A DNA stretch of 34,862 bases from Prevotellaceae bacterium UBA7028 (GCA_002494215.1 DLBF01000050.1:1-34862), one strand, 5' to 3'. Positions 25,268 through 34,000 are shown, numbered from the stretch's first letter. Notes: generated from the letters alone by a model not told the origin. Made by a program: numbers and translations.

Positions 25268-27167
25268 ATCGTAGCATTTGATGGTCGTAGGCCTCGCCAT
25301 ATCGTATCTCTACATCCGTAACGTTGCCCTTCGCATCATAGATAAGTTCGTATTGGGGGTTGATGAAACCCTTGTAGGGTGAGATATTCAGTTCCTTGTA
25401 TCGTTCCAACACTTCCTGGTGCAGGTCTTTGTCAACCTGTACGCCAAATTCTTCTACTAACTGGCGTGCTGCGGAAAGGTCGCCTTCGCTCTTTATGCGC
25501 TGAATCTCTGCCAGCAAGGTGGCAAAGGCGGTACGTAGCATAGGGTAGGAATGTACCTGTATGTAATGCTTGCCGTCTTTCTCTGTGAGTTCGGCAGCTT
25601 GGGGAAAGTTTTTCAGTACCCAGCGGGCAATGAGGGCCCGGTTGCGCATGTGGGCTTCCTCTATCTGGTCGCCCTTCTCGATACGTACCAACTGTGTGAG
25701 TGCTCCGTTCATCAGGTAGCTGTAATACTGTGCCTTATAAGCCTCGGTATTGGGCGTAAGGCCTAGCTCTACAAGTTTCTCGTCGGCCAAATAGTAGAGT
25801 CCAAAGAGGTCGGCACGTGCTTCTTCGATGGTGCTGCCGTAAGCCTTCAATGCATCGGGGTCAACACCTGGCAGCAATTGTCCGCTTCCGTGTCCTAAGC
25901 ATTCGTGGAGGTCGGTATGCAGGTCGTCGCAGATGTCGTCGTACTTGTCTAACAAATCAATGGTTTGTGGGTCTATAACAAATTCCTGACGAAGTCCACT
26001 GCCTTTGGCTGCTTGAGCGTAGGCATGTGTCAGATTGCCAATGGTAACGCTCTTACTGCCGTATTCAGCTCTGACCCAGTTGCTGTTAGGCAGGTTAATA
26101 CCTATGGCGCTGCTGGGGTAGAGGTCTCCACCCAGGATAGCGGCATTGATGACTTTGGCCGAAACACCCTTGCACTCCTTCTTGCGGAAACGGGAATCTA
26201 TGGGCGAATGGTCCTCGAACCATTGTGCATTGTCACTAAGGGCTTGGGAACGACGGGTAGCAATAGGATCGATGAAGTTGACGTATCCCTCCCAGCTGGC
26301 TTTCAGTCCCAACGGGTCGCCATAGACTTCGGTAAATCCGTTGGTGAAATCCACATGGCTTTCTGTATCCTGTACCCAGAGGATGGTATATTCATCGAAG
26401 GTCTTGAGATTACCTGTTTGGTAAAACTCAATCAACTTTTCTATGACGGCATGCTGTTTCGGATTCTCGGCATACGGCAGTGCGTCCTTGAGGGATGCGA
26501 TGATGCGTTCAATGATTGGGCCGTATAGGCCTCCGCTGCGCCATATATTCTCGTACAATGTGCCGTCAGGTTTCTTCTCTAAACGGCTGTTCATACCATA
26601 CATAATGGGACGCAGGGAATCTCCCTCGGCTTTCTGATTGGCATAAAAGTCTTCTGCTTCTGCCTGGGTGATACCGTCCTGATAGTAGTTGCTGGCCGAG
26701 GTGAGCAGGAGGTCTGCTCCCTCTGTCTGATTTACACGCTTGCTCAAGACGGAAGGATCGAAAATGATGGGAAGTAAATCCTCTACGTCTAGTCCTAATT
26801 GCTCTGCCGCATCGGTAAAGAAATTCTCTGAGAATCCTGGCGTAAACTTCTGGTATCCATAGTGATGGTGTATGCCGTTACTGAACCAAACACGCTTCAG
26901 GTAAGTGGTGAATTGTTGAAAATCCTCTGTGTTGCGATTACCCTGATACTGTGTATAAATAGTTTCGAGAACCTGACGTATGCGCAGGTTGTATGCTCCG
27001 TTCTGGTCCCATAAAATGTCACGACCCAACAGTGCCGCCCTGCTCAGGTGGTAGATAAGGAGTTTCTGACGTAGAGTAAGTTCTTTGAATCCGGGAACCT
27101 GGTAACGGAGAAGTTGTATATCGGCAAAGCGTTCAGCCTGGAATGTGAAATCACTTTGTTCCTGCAT
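25254..27167 (-). CDS. Dipeptidyl peptidase III (M49 metallopeptidase)
   Basis: 637 residues. The zinc signature of family M49, HECLGH, is at residues 421-426 (His421, Glu422, His426). The third ligand is Glu449 in TIEEARADLFG. NSNWVRAEYGSKSV and the N-terminal lobe (GYQKFTPGFSENFF, IIFDPSVLSKRVNQ) also fit. It removes dipeptides from the N-terminus of short peptides. There is no signal peptide, so it acts in the cytoplasm. HECLGH, with Cys in the second variable position, is the form known from Bacteroides. Its ATG overlaps the AraC-type gene by 17 nt and its 3' end overlaps the AlkD-like gene by 14 nt: a tightly coupled trio. Confidence 0.95.
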   Translation of the reverse strand: MQEQSDFTFQAERFADIQLLRYQVPGFKELTLRQKLLIYHLSRAALLGRDILWDQNGAYNLRIRQVLETIYTQYQGNRNTEDFQQFTTYLKRVWFSNGIHHHYGYQKFTPGFSENFFTDAAEQLGLDVEDLLPIIFDPSVLSKRVNQTEGADLLLTSASNYYQDGITQAEAEDFYANQKAEGDSLRPIMYGMNSRLEKKPDGTLYENIWRSGGLYGPIIERIIASLKDALPYAENPKQHAVIEKLIEFYQTGNLKTFDEYTILWVQDTESHVDFTNGFTEVYGDPLGLKASWEGYVNFIDPIATRRSQALSDNAQWFEDHSPIDSRFRKKECKGVSAKVINAAILGGDLYPSSAIGINLPNSNWVRAEYGSKSVTIGNLTHAYAQAAKGSGLRQEFVIDPQTIDLLDKYDDICDDLHTDLHECLGHGSGQLLPGVDPDALKAYGSTIEEARADLFGLYYLADEKLVELGLTPNTEAYKAQYYSYLMNGALTQLVRIEKGDQIEEAHMRNRALIARWVLKNFPQAAELTEKDGKHYIQVHSYPMLRTAFATLLAEIQRIKSEGDLSAARQLVEEFGVQVDKDLHQEVLERYKELNISPYKGFINPQYELIYDAKGNVTDVEIRYGEAYDHQMLRYGKL

Positions 27168-27639
27168 TCTTCTCCTCTTTCTTTTTGTTTTTCTTGTTTT
27201 TCTTCAAATCTAGCTTCTCCTGCAGCATCTCCATGTTGCTGGTTCTGTACTCACGTGGAGTAATTCCCAGACGCTTGTAGAAGGCTACGTAGAAGCATTG
27301 TCTGTTCTGGAATCCTACTGCAAGGGCAATATCCTCGACAGTCATGTTCAGGTATCGACGGTCCTTGAGCATATACATGGCTTCCTTGATGCGGAACTCA
27401 TTTACCATCTGGGAGTAGTTGTCCTGATAACGCAGGTTAACAATGGCGCTGATGTACCTGACGTTGGTGTTCAACTCCTCGGCCATCTTTTTGGCAGAAT
27501 AGTTGCAGTCTCGATACTTCTTTTCAACAATGAACTTTGCCATTATCTGCTGGTAAATTTCATCTACGGTCTCCATCTTAAGCAATGACCTGTAAAGAGG
27601 TGTCTTTTGCTTTTTCTCGGTTAAATTGTACTTAGCCAT
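27151..27639 (-). CDS. AraC-family DNA-binding protein (HTH only)
   Basis: 162 residues from the ATG at 27639; the open frame begins at 27729, but the upstream part crosses a TAttTTTG box and is rejected. It has one AraC/XylS double helix-turn-helix: YSAKKMAEELNTNVRYISAIVN then FRIKEAMYMLKDRRY, and TVEDIALAVGFQNRQCFYVAFYKRLGITPREYR split around residue 115. There is no recognisable ligand or receiver domain; about 45 residues precede the HTH and a very lysine-rich tail follows. It resembles the output domain of larger regulators. It heads the overlapping array with dpp3 and the AlkD-like gene and is divergent from recQ. Confidence 0.85.
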   Translation of the reverse strand: MAKYNLTEKKQKTPLYRSLLKMETVDEIYQQIMAKFIVEKKYRDCNYSAKKMAEELNTNVRYISAIVNLRYQDNYSQMVNEFRIKEAMYMLKDRRYLNMTVEDIALAVGFQNRQCFYVAFYKRLGITPREYRTSNMEMLQEKLDLKKNKKNKKKEEKNAGTK

Positions 27640-27665
27640 CGTTCTTTTTTGAGGATTTTCCGCTG

Positions 27666-27673
27666 CAAAAATA
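27666..27673 (-). promoter_or_regulatory. -7 box of the AraC-dpp3-alkD transcript
   Basis: Minus strand TAttTTTG, 26 nt before the ATG at 27639. No convincing -33 TTTG is visible. Confidence 0.5.
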
Positions 27674-27693
27674 CAAATTTGTTTTATTAGTAA

Positions 27694-27724
27694 TGTGAAT
27701 ATTGTAAAAAAAATGATAAATTTG
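27694..27724 (+). promoter_or_regulatory. Promoter of recQ
   Basis: TAaaTTTG at 27717-27724, preceded after 19 nt by TGTG (27694-27697), a one-mismatch -33 box. It ends 23 nt before the ATG. Confidence 0.6.
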
Positions 27725-27747
27725 CGCAATTTTTTTTACATCCTCGT

Positions 27748-29586
27748 ATGGAAAATGTGTTAAAACGATATTTCGGGTATGATAGTTTCCGTCCCTTTCA
27801 GCGTGAAATTATAGAAAATATTATGCAGGGACACTCTGCACTTGTTCTAATGCCGACAGGTGGCGGAAAGAGTCTTTGCTACCAATTGCCGGCCTTGATG
27901 ATGGAAGGTACAGCTCTAGTTGTCTCACCCCTGATATCGTTGATGCAAGATCAAGTGCGACAACTTCTTTGCAATGGTATTCAAGCTGTTGCCCTGAATA
28001 GTAGTGTGGATGATTTGGACTTAATGACTCTGCAACGCGAGTGTCAGGATGGGCATGTTAAGCTTATCTTTCTTTCTCCTGAACGTTTAATGGTGGAAAT
28101 GCCCCGCCTGCTCAGGTCTATACGTGTTTCGCTGATTGCTGTGGATGAGGCTCATTGCATTTCGCAATGGGGGCATGATTTTAGACCGGAATACAGTCAG
28201 TTGGGTGTCTTGAGACAAACCTTTCCACAGGTTCCTATCATAGCCCTGACTGCAACAGCCGACAAGGTGACGCGTTTCGATATCCTGAATCAGTTGAACA
28301 TCCCTGATGCAGAAGTCTTTATTGGCAGTTTTGACCGTCCGAACTTGAGTCTGGACGTAAGACGCGGATTAGATTCATACGAGAAACGTGTTGCCATCTT
28401 GCATTTTCTAGCATCGCATAAGAATGACCCTGGTATTATCTATTGCCTGAGCAAGAAGAATGCTGAGTCTGTGGCAGCTTTCCTGCGAGCACACCATGTG
28501 GAAGCTGCCGTCTATCATGCAGGTTTGTCGTTGCTGGAACGTAACAGAGCGCAGGAAGATTTCCTGAATGACAGGGTGCAGGTGGTATGTGCTACTATAG
28601 CCTTTGGTATGGGAATTAACAAGGGAAATGTCCGTTTCGTAATTCATTACAATCTACCAAAAAGTATAGAGAATTACTATCAGGAGATAGGCAGAGCGGG
28701 TCGAGATGGTGCTCCGGCTGATACCTTGTTGTTCTATAATGCTGGGGATATTGTACAACTTACGAGGTTTGCACAGATGAGTGGACAAAGCGAGATAAAC
28801 ATGGAGCGTCTAAATCGTATGCGTGAGTATGCCGAGGCCAATGTCTGTCGCAGACGAATCCTGCTGAATTATTTTGGGCAAGAAACGGCATCGGATTGCC
28901 ATAATTGTGATGTCTGCCAGCATCCTCCTCAGTTGTTCGATGGAACAAAGTATGTCCAAATGGCGCTGAGTGCCATAGTGCGTGCCAACCAGATGATTTC
29001 CATGCATACGTGCATAGATATCTTGTGTGGTATTCCATCAGACGAGGTGGGGCGTTACCAATACTACAAGTTGAAAACCTTTGGGGTAGGAAGTGCAGTG
29101 CCAGTAAGAGATTGGAGGGATTATATGCTGCAGATGCTGCAGATGGGGTATATTGAGGTAATGTACGACCAGCACAACCATTTGCGTGTAACCGAACTGG
29201 GGCGACAAGTGCTATATGGAGAGCGTCAGGCTATGCTAGTGGTGATAAGGCGTGAGGTACAGCCACTTAAAGGGAAAAAGAAACAGCCCCGGCAAAAAGA
29301 GGTGCTGTCAGATTTGTGGAACTTTCCAAAGAATGAACCCGAGGAGGATAAGGAACTGTTCGAGATACTAAGGCAGCTTCGCCTTAGAATAGCTCAGCAG
29401 AAGGGTGAACCTCCGTTTGTGATTATGTCGGAAAAGGTGCTGCGCCAACTGGCTATGTACAAGCCTACCACCATGCAGGCGTTTGGCAATATCAATGGGA
29501 TAGGGGAGTTCAAGTGCGCTACTTACGGCCCAGTATTCCTTCCTGTGATTATTCAGCACTCCTCAGATTCTGGCTCCTCGGACTGA
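27748..29586 (+). CDS. recQ: ATP-dependent DNA helicase RecQ
   Basis: 612 residues. Helicase motifs are FRPFQREIIENI (motif 0), MPTGGGKS (Walker A, residues 35-42), VDEAHCISQWGHDFR (DEAH 133-136 plus the RecQ aromatic loop), ALTATA, and motifs V/VI with ATIAFGMGINKGNVR and EIGRAGRDG. The RQC zinc site follows (Cys in NVCRRRILLNYFG, then CHNCDVC), then a winged helix (IDILCGIPSDEV onwards). A C-terminal HRDC domain is at about 530-600 (ELFEILRQLRLRIAQQKG, PTTMQAFGNINGIGEFK). It unwinds DNA 3'-5' in recombination and fork repair. Its last 34 bp overlap tail-to-tail with the SbcC-like gene, so the two transcripts converge with no terminator between them. Confidence 0.96.
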   Translation: MENVLKRYFGYDSFRPFQREIIENIMQGHSALVLMPTGGGKSLCYQLPALMMEGTALVVSPLISLMQDQVRQLLCNGIQAVALNSSVDDLDLMTLQRECQDGHVKLIFLSPERLMVEMPRLLRSIRVSLIAVDEAHCISQWGHDFRPEYSQLGVLRQTFPQVPIIALTATADKVTRFDILNQLNIPDAEVFIGSFDRPNLSLDVRRGLDSYEKRVAILHFLASHKNDPGIIYCLSKKNAESVAAFLRAHHVEAAVYHAGLSLLERNRAQEDFLNDRVQVVCATIAFGMGINKGNVRFVIHYNLPKSIENYYQEIGRAGRDGAPADTLLFYNAGDIVQLTRFAQMSGQSEINMERLNRMREYAEANVCRRRILLNYFGQETASDCHNCDVCQHPPQLFDGTKYVQMALSAIVRANQMISMHTCIDILCGIPSDEVGRYQYYKLKTFGVGSAVPVRDWRDYMLQMLQMGYIEVMYDQHNHLRVTELGRQVLYGERQAMLVVIRREVQPLKGKKKQPRQKEVLSDLWNFPKNEPEEDKELFEILRQLRLRIAQQKGEPPFVIMSEKVLRQLAMYKPTTMQAFGNINGIGEFKCATYGPVFLPVIIQHSSDSGSSD

Positions 29587-32147
29587 AGCTGTGCCGAGTT
29601 GTTGGCTGAGTGGATTGCTTTCTCGTGATCTTCTAGTGCAACGCTATGACGGGCAATCTGCATCATAATCTCGCGACGCTTGGATTCGAGGCTTTCTAAC
29701 TGTGCGACAAGGGATTCCTGTAACGTTTCGTCGTCGGCACTATGGTAGTTGCCTTCAGCCTGCAGGGAAATAAGTCTGCTGTTCAGGTCGTCAACTCGAG
29801 CCTGGCAGAGGGCAATGTCGCGTTGTACTTTCTGAATATTGGAACGAATCTCCTCCCATTCCTTTTCTTCGCTGAAGACTTCTTGCAGTTCGGAATATTG
29901 AACAGGAGGGTGATGCATGTTGAAGTTGCGTATCCAAAGATCCAAGCGCGAGCGCTCCTGGCTTAGCTCTTCGCTCAGTTCCTTTCCGAACATAATGTGG
30001 AACTCGTCACGTCCTCTCAGGTAATCAATATCGTGCAACATCTTTTGGGTTTTCTCCTGCTCGGTTTCTTCTGCTTGACGAGCCTCTGTAAGTTGCTGGT
30101 AAACTTGGTCATATAATTGTTTGGGGCCATATTCACCTGTAGATTGCCTGATGGTCTTACTGTTCTCTTCAATCTGGTTCCTGCGATCCTCTGTACGATT
30201 GAGGGTCAGTTCGAGATAGTATCTGAAACTTTTCTGCTGTAACAGGATGGCTTCGTGCTGGGCTTTCAGAATAGCTAGTTCCTGCTGTTCCTTAAGAATC
30301 TGTTCGTTTATGGTGTCCCAGGTGTTCTTCAGCGTTATGATTTGTTCGCGCAACCCTTCGTGGGTGTTGTCCCAAATACCCTTCCAGTCTTTTATGGTTA
30401 TGCATTCCTCCAGATGGTGGTAAATCTCGCTATAACGAATGCTTTCGCTGTCTATCATTGCCGTTACCCTCTCAACTTGTCCTACTCTTACCTGACAGCC
30501 AGTGTTGACTTCGTTCAAGCGGACGTCAAGGTCTTTCTTCTGCAACTCGAGGGTCTGTAGCTTCTCGCTCAGTTTTGAGATCTGTGATATGTGATAGTTG
30601 AAAGTGTCCAACTCCTTCTGTGCTGCCTCGGCATCTGCACCTGTACTTTCTATCATGTGGCGTATCATTGCCATTCTGGCATTCTGGTTGGTGCTGGGAG
30701 AGCAGTCCTTGAAAGATGCGTCCAGCGAAGAATAGATGCCCCATTCCTTTACGTCGTCATTTTGACGAACGCGGATGGCATTGAGGGAACTCTCTTCTGA
30801 GAACTGACGACCTTTGCTTTCGGCAAGGTCAAGTCGCAACTCGTCAAGCAGCTTTCGTTTACCTCGTAGTTCTGCCGACAGCAGTTCGTAATCAGTTTTG
30901 AATTCGCCAATGAGCTTGCTTTGTTCCAACATGGTATCGCTGTGATAGGGGTGGTGCGTAGCTCCGCAGACAGAACAGCTGACGCCTTCCTTGAGGTCGG
31001 CTCTTAGTTGAATGATGTTCTGTCCCTTACTCAGAAGGTATGTATGTTCTTTTTCGTGGCAGAGGCGTGACAGCTTGCCGACCTCGTTCTCCATCTCCTT
31101 GATGTTGCGTTCTGTCTGGTCTATGTGCAGGCGCAGTTCATTCAGCGTTCTGGTTTTCTCCTCAATAGCCCGGTATCCAACAGAAATCTGGTGCCATAGC
31201 GATTGGGCAGAAATCAGCATTTGCTTCATACTCTTGAGCTGCATGGCACGTTCCTGCAGTTTGTAACTGTCCTGTCCCAAGATATTGGACTTGTGTGTTT
31301 GTAACTCGCCCTCCAGGGTTTCTATGTCTGACGTAACGTCCTGATATTTGCTGAAAACTCTCTCGAGGAGTATGTTCTCTTCCTCTTGTTTTTGAAGTGT
31401 CTCGGCTTGCAGGTTCTTGGTCCTTGCCTGTTCCTCTTCGATGTCTTGCAGGTTATCGAGTAGCAGCAGGATCTTCTCGGCATGCAGAATCGTCTGCTCG
31501 TGAATCTCCATGCTTTGGCGTCTGGACTTGTGGAGCGACAGTTGTTCGGAAATTAGGTCTATGTTTTGTTCTACTTCGTAAATGTTGCTATCCAAGGTGC
31601 TTACCTGCTGGTTGGCTTTCTCAATCAGTTTGCTCAGGTTGTCTATTTCTTCTTCGCAGGCCTGGGAATAGCCCTGAAGGGTAAAGGCGTGGAAGATATT
31701 GTCGTGTACGGCGTGGTTCTTCTCCTCCGTACTCTTGCGCTGATTTTTCATCTGAACCTGTAGCTTTTCCTGTGCACTCCAACTCTGGTTCAGGTCATCG
31801 CTTTCCCGTTTTATCAAGCTGAGACTGCGTTTGTTCTGGTCGGTAAGTTTCTCCAGGATGGCTACTCGTTGGAAGGTGCCCTGGATGGCCTCGAACATCT
31901 CGTAGCGTTCCAATTGGCGAATGTCGTTTGCCATCGAAGCCTGTTGTTTGTTTAGCTCGAAGAGTCTGGCTTTCTCTTGCTTCAGGTCCATCTTCAACTT
32001 GTTGTATCTGCGTAGGAATACCTGCTGTTTACGCAATAGTTCCAGGTTCTCCTCTATATTGTTGAGCTTGGTTTCAGCCAGCCGTTTCATCTCTTTTGTT
32101 CGCTGAAGCTGTGTATCGTTAAGTATCTTTTTGCCAAACATGTTCAT
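29553..32147 (-). CDS. SbcC/Rad50-like coiled-coil zinc-hook protein lacking the ATPase head
   Basis: 864 residues, almost entirely charged, heptad-rich coiled coil. Near the middle it has the zinc-hook motif CSVCGATHHP (Cys391, Cys394), as in SbcC and Rad50, with arms of about 390 and 470 residues. The N-terminal part (TKEMKRLAETKLNNIEENL, LERYEMFEAIQGTFQR) resembles the SbcC segment that normally follows the N-terminal ATPase lobe. No Walker A, Q-loop, ABC signature or Walker B is present. The gene starts after its own canonical promoter and stops in a plain acidic tail (EEPESEEC), converging into recQ. No head-coding sequence remains in the flanks, so it is either a complete headless protein or a stably shortened relic. 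No SbcD gene is nearby. It might bridge DNA complexes via the hook or modulate a full SbcC; that is inference. Confidence 0.8.
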   Translation of the reverse strand: MNMFGKKILNDTQLQRTKEMKRLAETKLNNIEENLELLRKQQVFLRRYNKLKMDLKQEKARLFELNKQQASMANDIRQLERYEMFEAIQGTFQRVAILEKLTDQNKRSLSLIKRESDDLNQSWSAQEKLQVQMKNQRKSTEEKNHAVHDNIFHAFTLQGYSQACEEEIDNLSKLIEKANQQVSTLDSNIYEVEQNIDLISEQLSLHKSRRQSMEIHEQTILHAEKILLLLDNLQDIEEEQARTKNLQAETLQKQEEENILLERVFSKYQDVTSDIETLEGELQTHKSNILGQDSYKLQERAMQLKSMKQMLISAQSLWHQISVGYRAIEEKTRTLNELRLHIDQTERNIKEMENEVGKLSRLCHEKEHTYLLSKGQNIIQLRADLKEGVSCSVCGATHHPYHSDTMLEQSKLIGEFKTDYELLSAELRGKRKLLDELRLDLAESKGRQFSEESSLNAIRVRQNDDVKEWGIYSSLDASFKDCSPSTNQNARMAMIRHMIESTGADAEAAQKELDTFNYHISQISKLSEKLQTLELQKKDLDVRLNEVNTGCQVRVGQVERVTAMIDSESIRYSEIYHHLEECITIKDWKGIWDNTHEGLREQIITLKNTWDTINEQILKEQQELAILKAQHEAILLQQKSFRYYLELTLNRTEDRRNQIEENSKTIRQSTGEYGPKQLYDQVYQQLTEARQAEETEQEKTQKMLHDIDYLRGRDEFHIMFGKELSEELSQERSRLDLWIRNFNMHHPPVQYSELQEVFSEEKEWEEIRSNIQKVQRDIALCQARVDDLNSRLISLQAEGNYHSADDETLQESLVAQLESLESKRREIMMQIARHSVALEDHEKAIHSANNSAQLQSEEPESEEC

Positions 32148-32168
32148 TGCATTTCGGAATTTTCAGTG

Positions 32169-32246
32169 CAAAGGTACGGGTAAGCGAGCGAAAAAGCAAA
32201 TTAATTTGTTTTTTTCCGAGTGAAAGTAATTTCGGCGAAGCCAAAG
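32169..32246 (-). promoter_or_regulatory. Promoter and promoter-linked element of the SbcC-like gene
   Basis: Minus strand: TTTG (32200-32197), 20-nt spacer, TAccTTTG (32176-32169), ending 21 nt before the ATG at 32147. Upstream of the -33 box are a T/A tract, then (plus strand) ccgagtgaaagtaatttc and a small hairpin ggc-gaa-gcc (32234-32242) followed by caaag. This matches the layout and much of the sequence of the element before fur (24597-24728). Confidence 0.8.
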
Positions 32247-32292
32247 GTGTGGCATTAATTCAAAATTCAAAAAACCTATTCTTAATCCACAC
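32247..32292. repeat. Inverted repeat between the SbcC-like and hisS promoters
   Basis: gtgtggcattaa (32247-32258) pairs with ttaatccacac (32282-32292), 11 bp with one bulged base, around a 23-nt A+T-rich loop. Confidence 0.55.
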
Positions 32293-32296
32293 TTTT

Positions 32297-32345
32297 AACT
32301 TTCCATTTCTCATTTTTCACTTTTCACTTTTCACTTTTCACTTTT
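32297..32345. repeat. Heptamer array in the hisS promoter region
   Basis: cactttt occurs four times without change (32318-32345), preceded by degenerate units (aactttc, catttct, cattttt). The TTTT of one unit (32328-32331) sits 20 nt upstream of the hisS -7 box, in the place of the usual TTTG. Confidence 0.85.
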
Positions 32346-32351
32346 AATTTG

Positions 32352-32359
32352 TACCTTTG
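32352..32359 (+). promoter_or_regulatory. -7 box of hisS
   Basis: TAccTTTG, 30 nt upstream of the ATG at 32390. The heptamer array occupies the -33 region. This box overlaps a TTG that would extend the hisS frame, ruling that start out. Confidence 0.75.
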
Positions 32360-32389
32360 CACCCGCAAAATGAAACATCTATAGATAAA

Positions 32390-33748
32390 ATGGCACAGAA
32401 ACCAAGTATACCAAAGGGAACGCGCGACTTTGGCCCTCAGGAGATGGCCTGCCGTAACTACATCTTCAACACCATTCGTCAGGTTTATGCCTTGTATGGT
32501 TTTCAGCAGATAGAGACTCCTGCCATGGAGAATCTGAGTACGCTGATGGGTAAATATGGCGAAGAAGGCGATAAGCTTCTCTTTAAGATCCTGAATAGTG
32601 GCGATTTCCTGAAGGGAATAAGTAGCGAAGATTTAGAGAAAGGTGCAACCGGACATTTGGCTGCCCAGTTGTGTGAGAAAGGATTGCGTTACGACCTGAC
32701 CGTTCCTTTTGCACGATATGTTGTGCAGCATCGTGAGGAATTGACACTTCCCTTCCGACGTTACCAGATTCAGCCCGTATGGCGTGCAGACAGACCTCAG
32801 AAGGGGCGTTATCGTGAATTTTACCAGTGTGATGCTGATGTGGTTGGTAGCGACAGCTTGTTGAACGAGGTTGAGTTGATGCAGATTGTAGATACAGTCT
32901 TTCAGCGCTTTGGTATTCGTGTCTGCATAAAGATTAACAACAGAAAGATTCTTTCCGGTATTGCTGAGATAATTGGTGCTGCCGATAAGATTGTTGATAT
33001 TACAGTTGCAATCGACAAACTGGACAAGATTGGCTTGGAGAATGTGAATGCCGAGCTGTTGGAAAGTGGATTGTCTGAGGCTCAGGTTGAGAAGCTGCAG
33101 CCTATCATCGGTCTGAGTGGTTCCAATACTGAGAAGATTGCCACCATGCGTCAAGTGCTGAAGGATAGCGAGACGGGTTTGAAAGGACTTGATGAGGTTG
33201 AGTATGTCCTCTCTAAACTCTCAACTCTCAACTCTCAACTCGAACTCGATTTGACTTTGGCTCGTGGTCTGAACTACTATACAGGCTGCATCTTCGAGGT
33301 GAAAGCCTTGGATGTTCAGATTGGTAGTATAACAGGTGGTGGTCGTTACGACAACCTGACAGGTATCTTTGGCATGCCAGGCATCAGCGGTGTAGGTATC
33401 TCCTTTGGCGCCGACAGAATCTACGATGTCCTGAATCAACTGGAACTTTATCCTGAGGAGGTGACAACTGCAACCCAGTTGCTGTTCATCAACTTCGGAG
33501 AGGCTGAGGCCAATTATTGTTTGCCCATTGCCGACAAGGCACGTAAGGCTGGTATCCGTACGGAAATATATCCCGACAGCGTGAAGATGAAGAAGCAAAT
33601 GCAGTACGCAAACGCAAAGTCAATCCCCTTCGTTGCTATTGCTGGAGAGACGGAGATTGCCGAGGGTAAGGTAATGTTGAAGAATATGATAACCGGTGAG
33701 CAGAAACTGCTTGTCGCAGAAGAAGTAATAGCGGAAATTTTGAAATAG
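32390..33748 (+). CDS. hisS: Histidine--tRNA ligase
   Basis: 452 residues from the ATG at 32390 ([14 protein letters not shown], the canonical class II N-terminus). Motif 1 lies around [12 protein letters not shown]. Motif 2 is [29 protein letters not shown]. This contains the ATP-contact Arg; residues are given as one family motif split at [13 protein letters not shown]. The His-binding motif is [10 protein letters not shown]. Motif 3 is [13 protein letters not shown]. The C-terminal anticodon domain runs from [13 protein letters not shown] to the end. It charges tRNA-His in the cytoplasm. Immediately before [10 protein letters not shown] the protein has [11 protein letters not shown], encoded by a heptamer array (33216-33241) identical in unit and peptide to that in the glycosyltransferase gene. 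It ends in TAG. Confidence 0.95.
   Translation: MAQKPSIPKGTRDFGPQEMACRNYIFNTIRQVYALYGFQQIETPAMENLSTLMGKYGEEGDKLLFKILNSGDFLKGISSEDLEKGATGHLAAQLCEKGLRYDLTVPFARYVVQHREELTLPFRRYQIQPVWRADRPQKGRYREFYQCDADVVGSDSLLNEVELMQIVDTVFQRFGIRVCIKINNRKILSGIAEIIGAADKIVDITVAIDKLDKIGLENVNAELLESGLSEAQVEKLQPIIGLSGSNTEKIATMRQVLKDSETGLKGLDEVEYVLSKLSTLNSQLELDLTLARGLNYYTGCIFEVKALDVQIGSITGGGRYDNLTGIFGMPGISGVGISFGADRIYDVLNQLELYPEEVTTATQLLFINFGEAEANYCLPIADKARKAGIRTEIYPDSVKMKKQMQYANAKSIPFVAIAGETEIAEGKVMLKNMITGEQKLLVAEEVIAEILK
33216..33241 (+). repeat. In-frame heptamer array (aactctc, 3.7 copies) inside hisS
   Basis: aactctc three times plus aactc, translated as KLSTLNSQL in the segment joining the insertion domain to the histidine-binding motif. 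Same unit and peptide as 13564-13594. Confidence 0.9.
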
Positions 33749-33778
33749 TTTAACTATTCAACTTCCGAAATAGAATTT

Positions 33779-33817
33779 AGCCTTAAGGTGGATGCTTTTC
33801 TCCTTGAGGCTTTTTTA
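33779..33817 (+). terminator. Terminator of hisS
   Basis: agccttaagg (33779-33788) pairs with ccttgaggct (33802-33811), 10 bp with one wobble, 13-nt loop, then five more T. Confidence 0.88.
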
Positions 33818-33831
33818 TGTTTTAGAGTTCT

Positions 33832-33863
33832 CGATATTTCGGTATATCGATATTTCGGTATTT
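33832..33863. repeat. Two tandem 16-nt repeats
   Basis: cgatatttcggtatat (33832-33847) followed by cgatatttcggtattt (33848-33863). Non-coding, between the hisS terminator and another heptamer array. Confidence 0.75.
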
Positions 33864-33872
33864 CGCCAACCA

Positions 33873-33893
33873 ATTCTTCATTCTTCACTCTTC
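33873..33893. repeat. Heptamer array attcttc, attcttc, actcttc
   Basis: Three 7-nt units, followed by a degenerate attttta. Intergenic, upstream of the rplM promoter. Confidence 0.65.
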
Positions 33894-33963
33894 ATTTTTA
33901 ATTCCCATTAGGGGGCTACTTCTTATATAATGGTACTTTTTTGTAAAAAAAGAGGTCTAATGG

Positions 33964-33994
33964 TTTGTCAGTTTGAGAAATAGTTGTACCTTTG
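33964..33994 (+). promoter_or_regulatory. Promoter of rplM-rpsI
   Basis: TTTG at 33964-33967, 19-nt spacer, TAccTTTG at 33987-33994: a full match to the Bacteroidetes consensus. Confidence 0.85.
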
Positions 33995-34000
33995 CACGCC

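Noticed and set aside
29553..32356. A missing SbcC ATPase head in another frame or upstream
   Set aside because: I read 32148-32389 and found only promoters and repeats; recQ occupies the other side. No Walker motif appears in the minus-strand frames next to the gene.
32357..32389. Upstream TTG start for hisS
   Set aside because: It lies inside the -7 promoter box, while the ATG at 32390 gives the canonical N-terminus.
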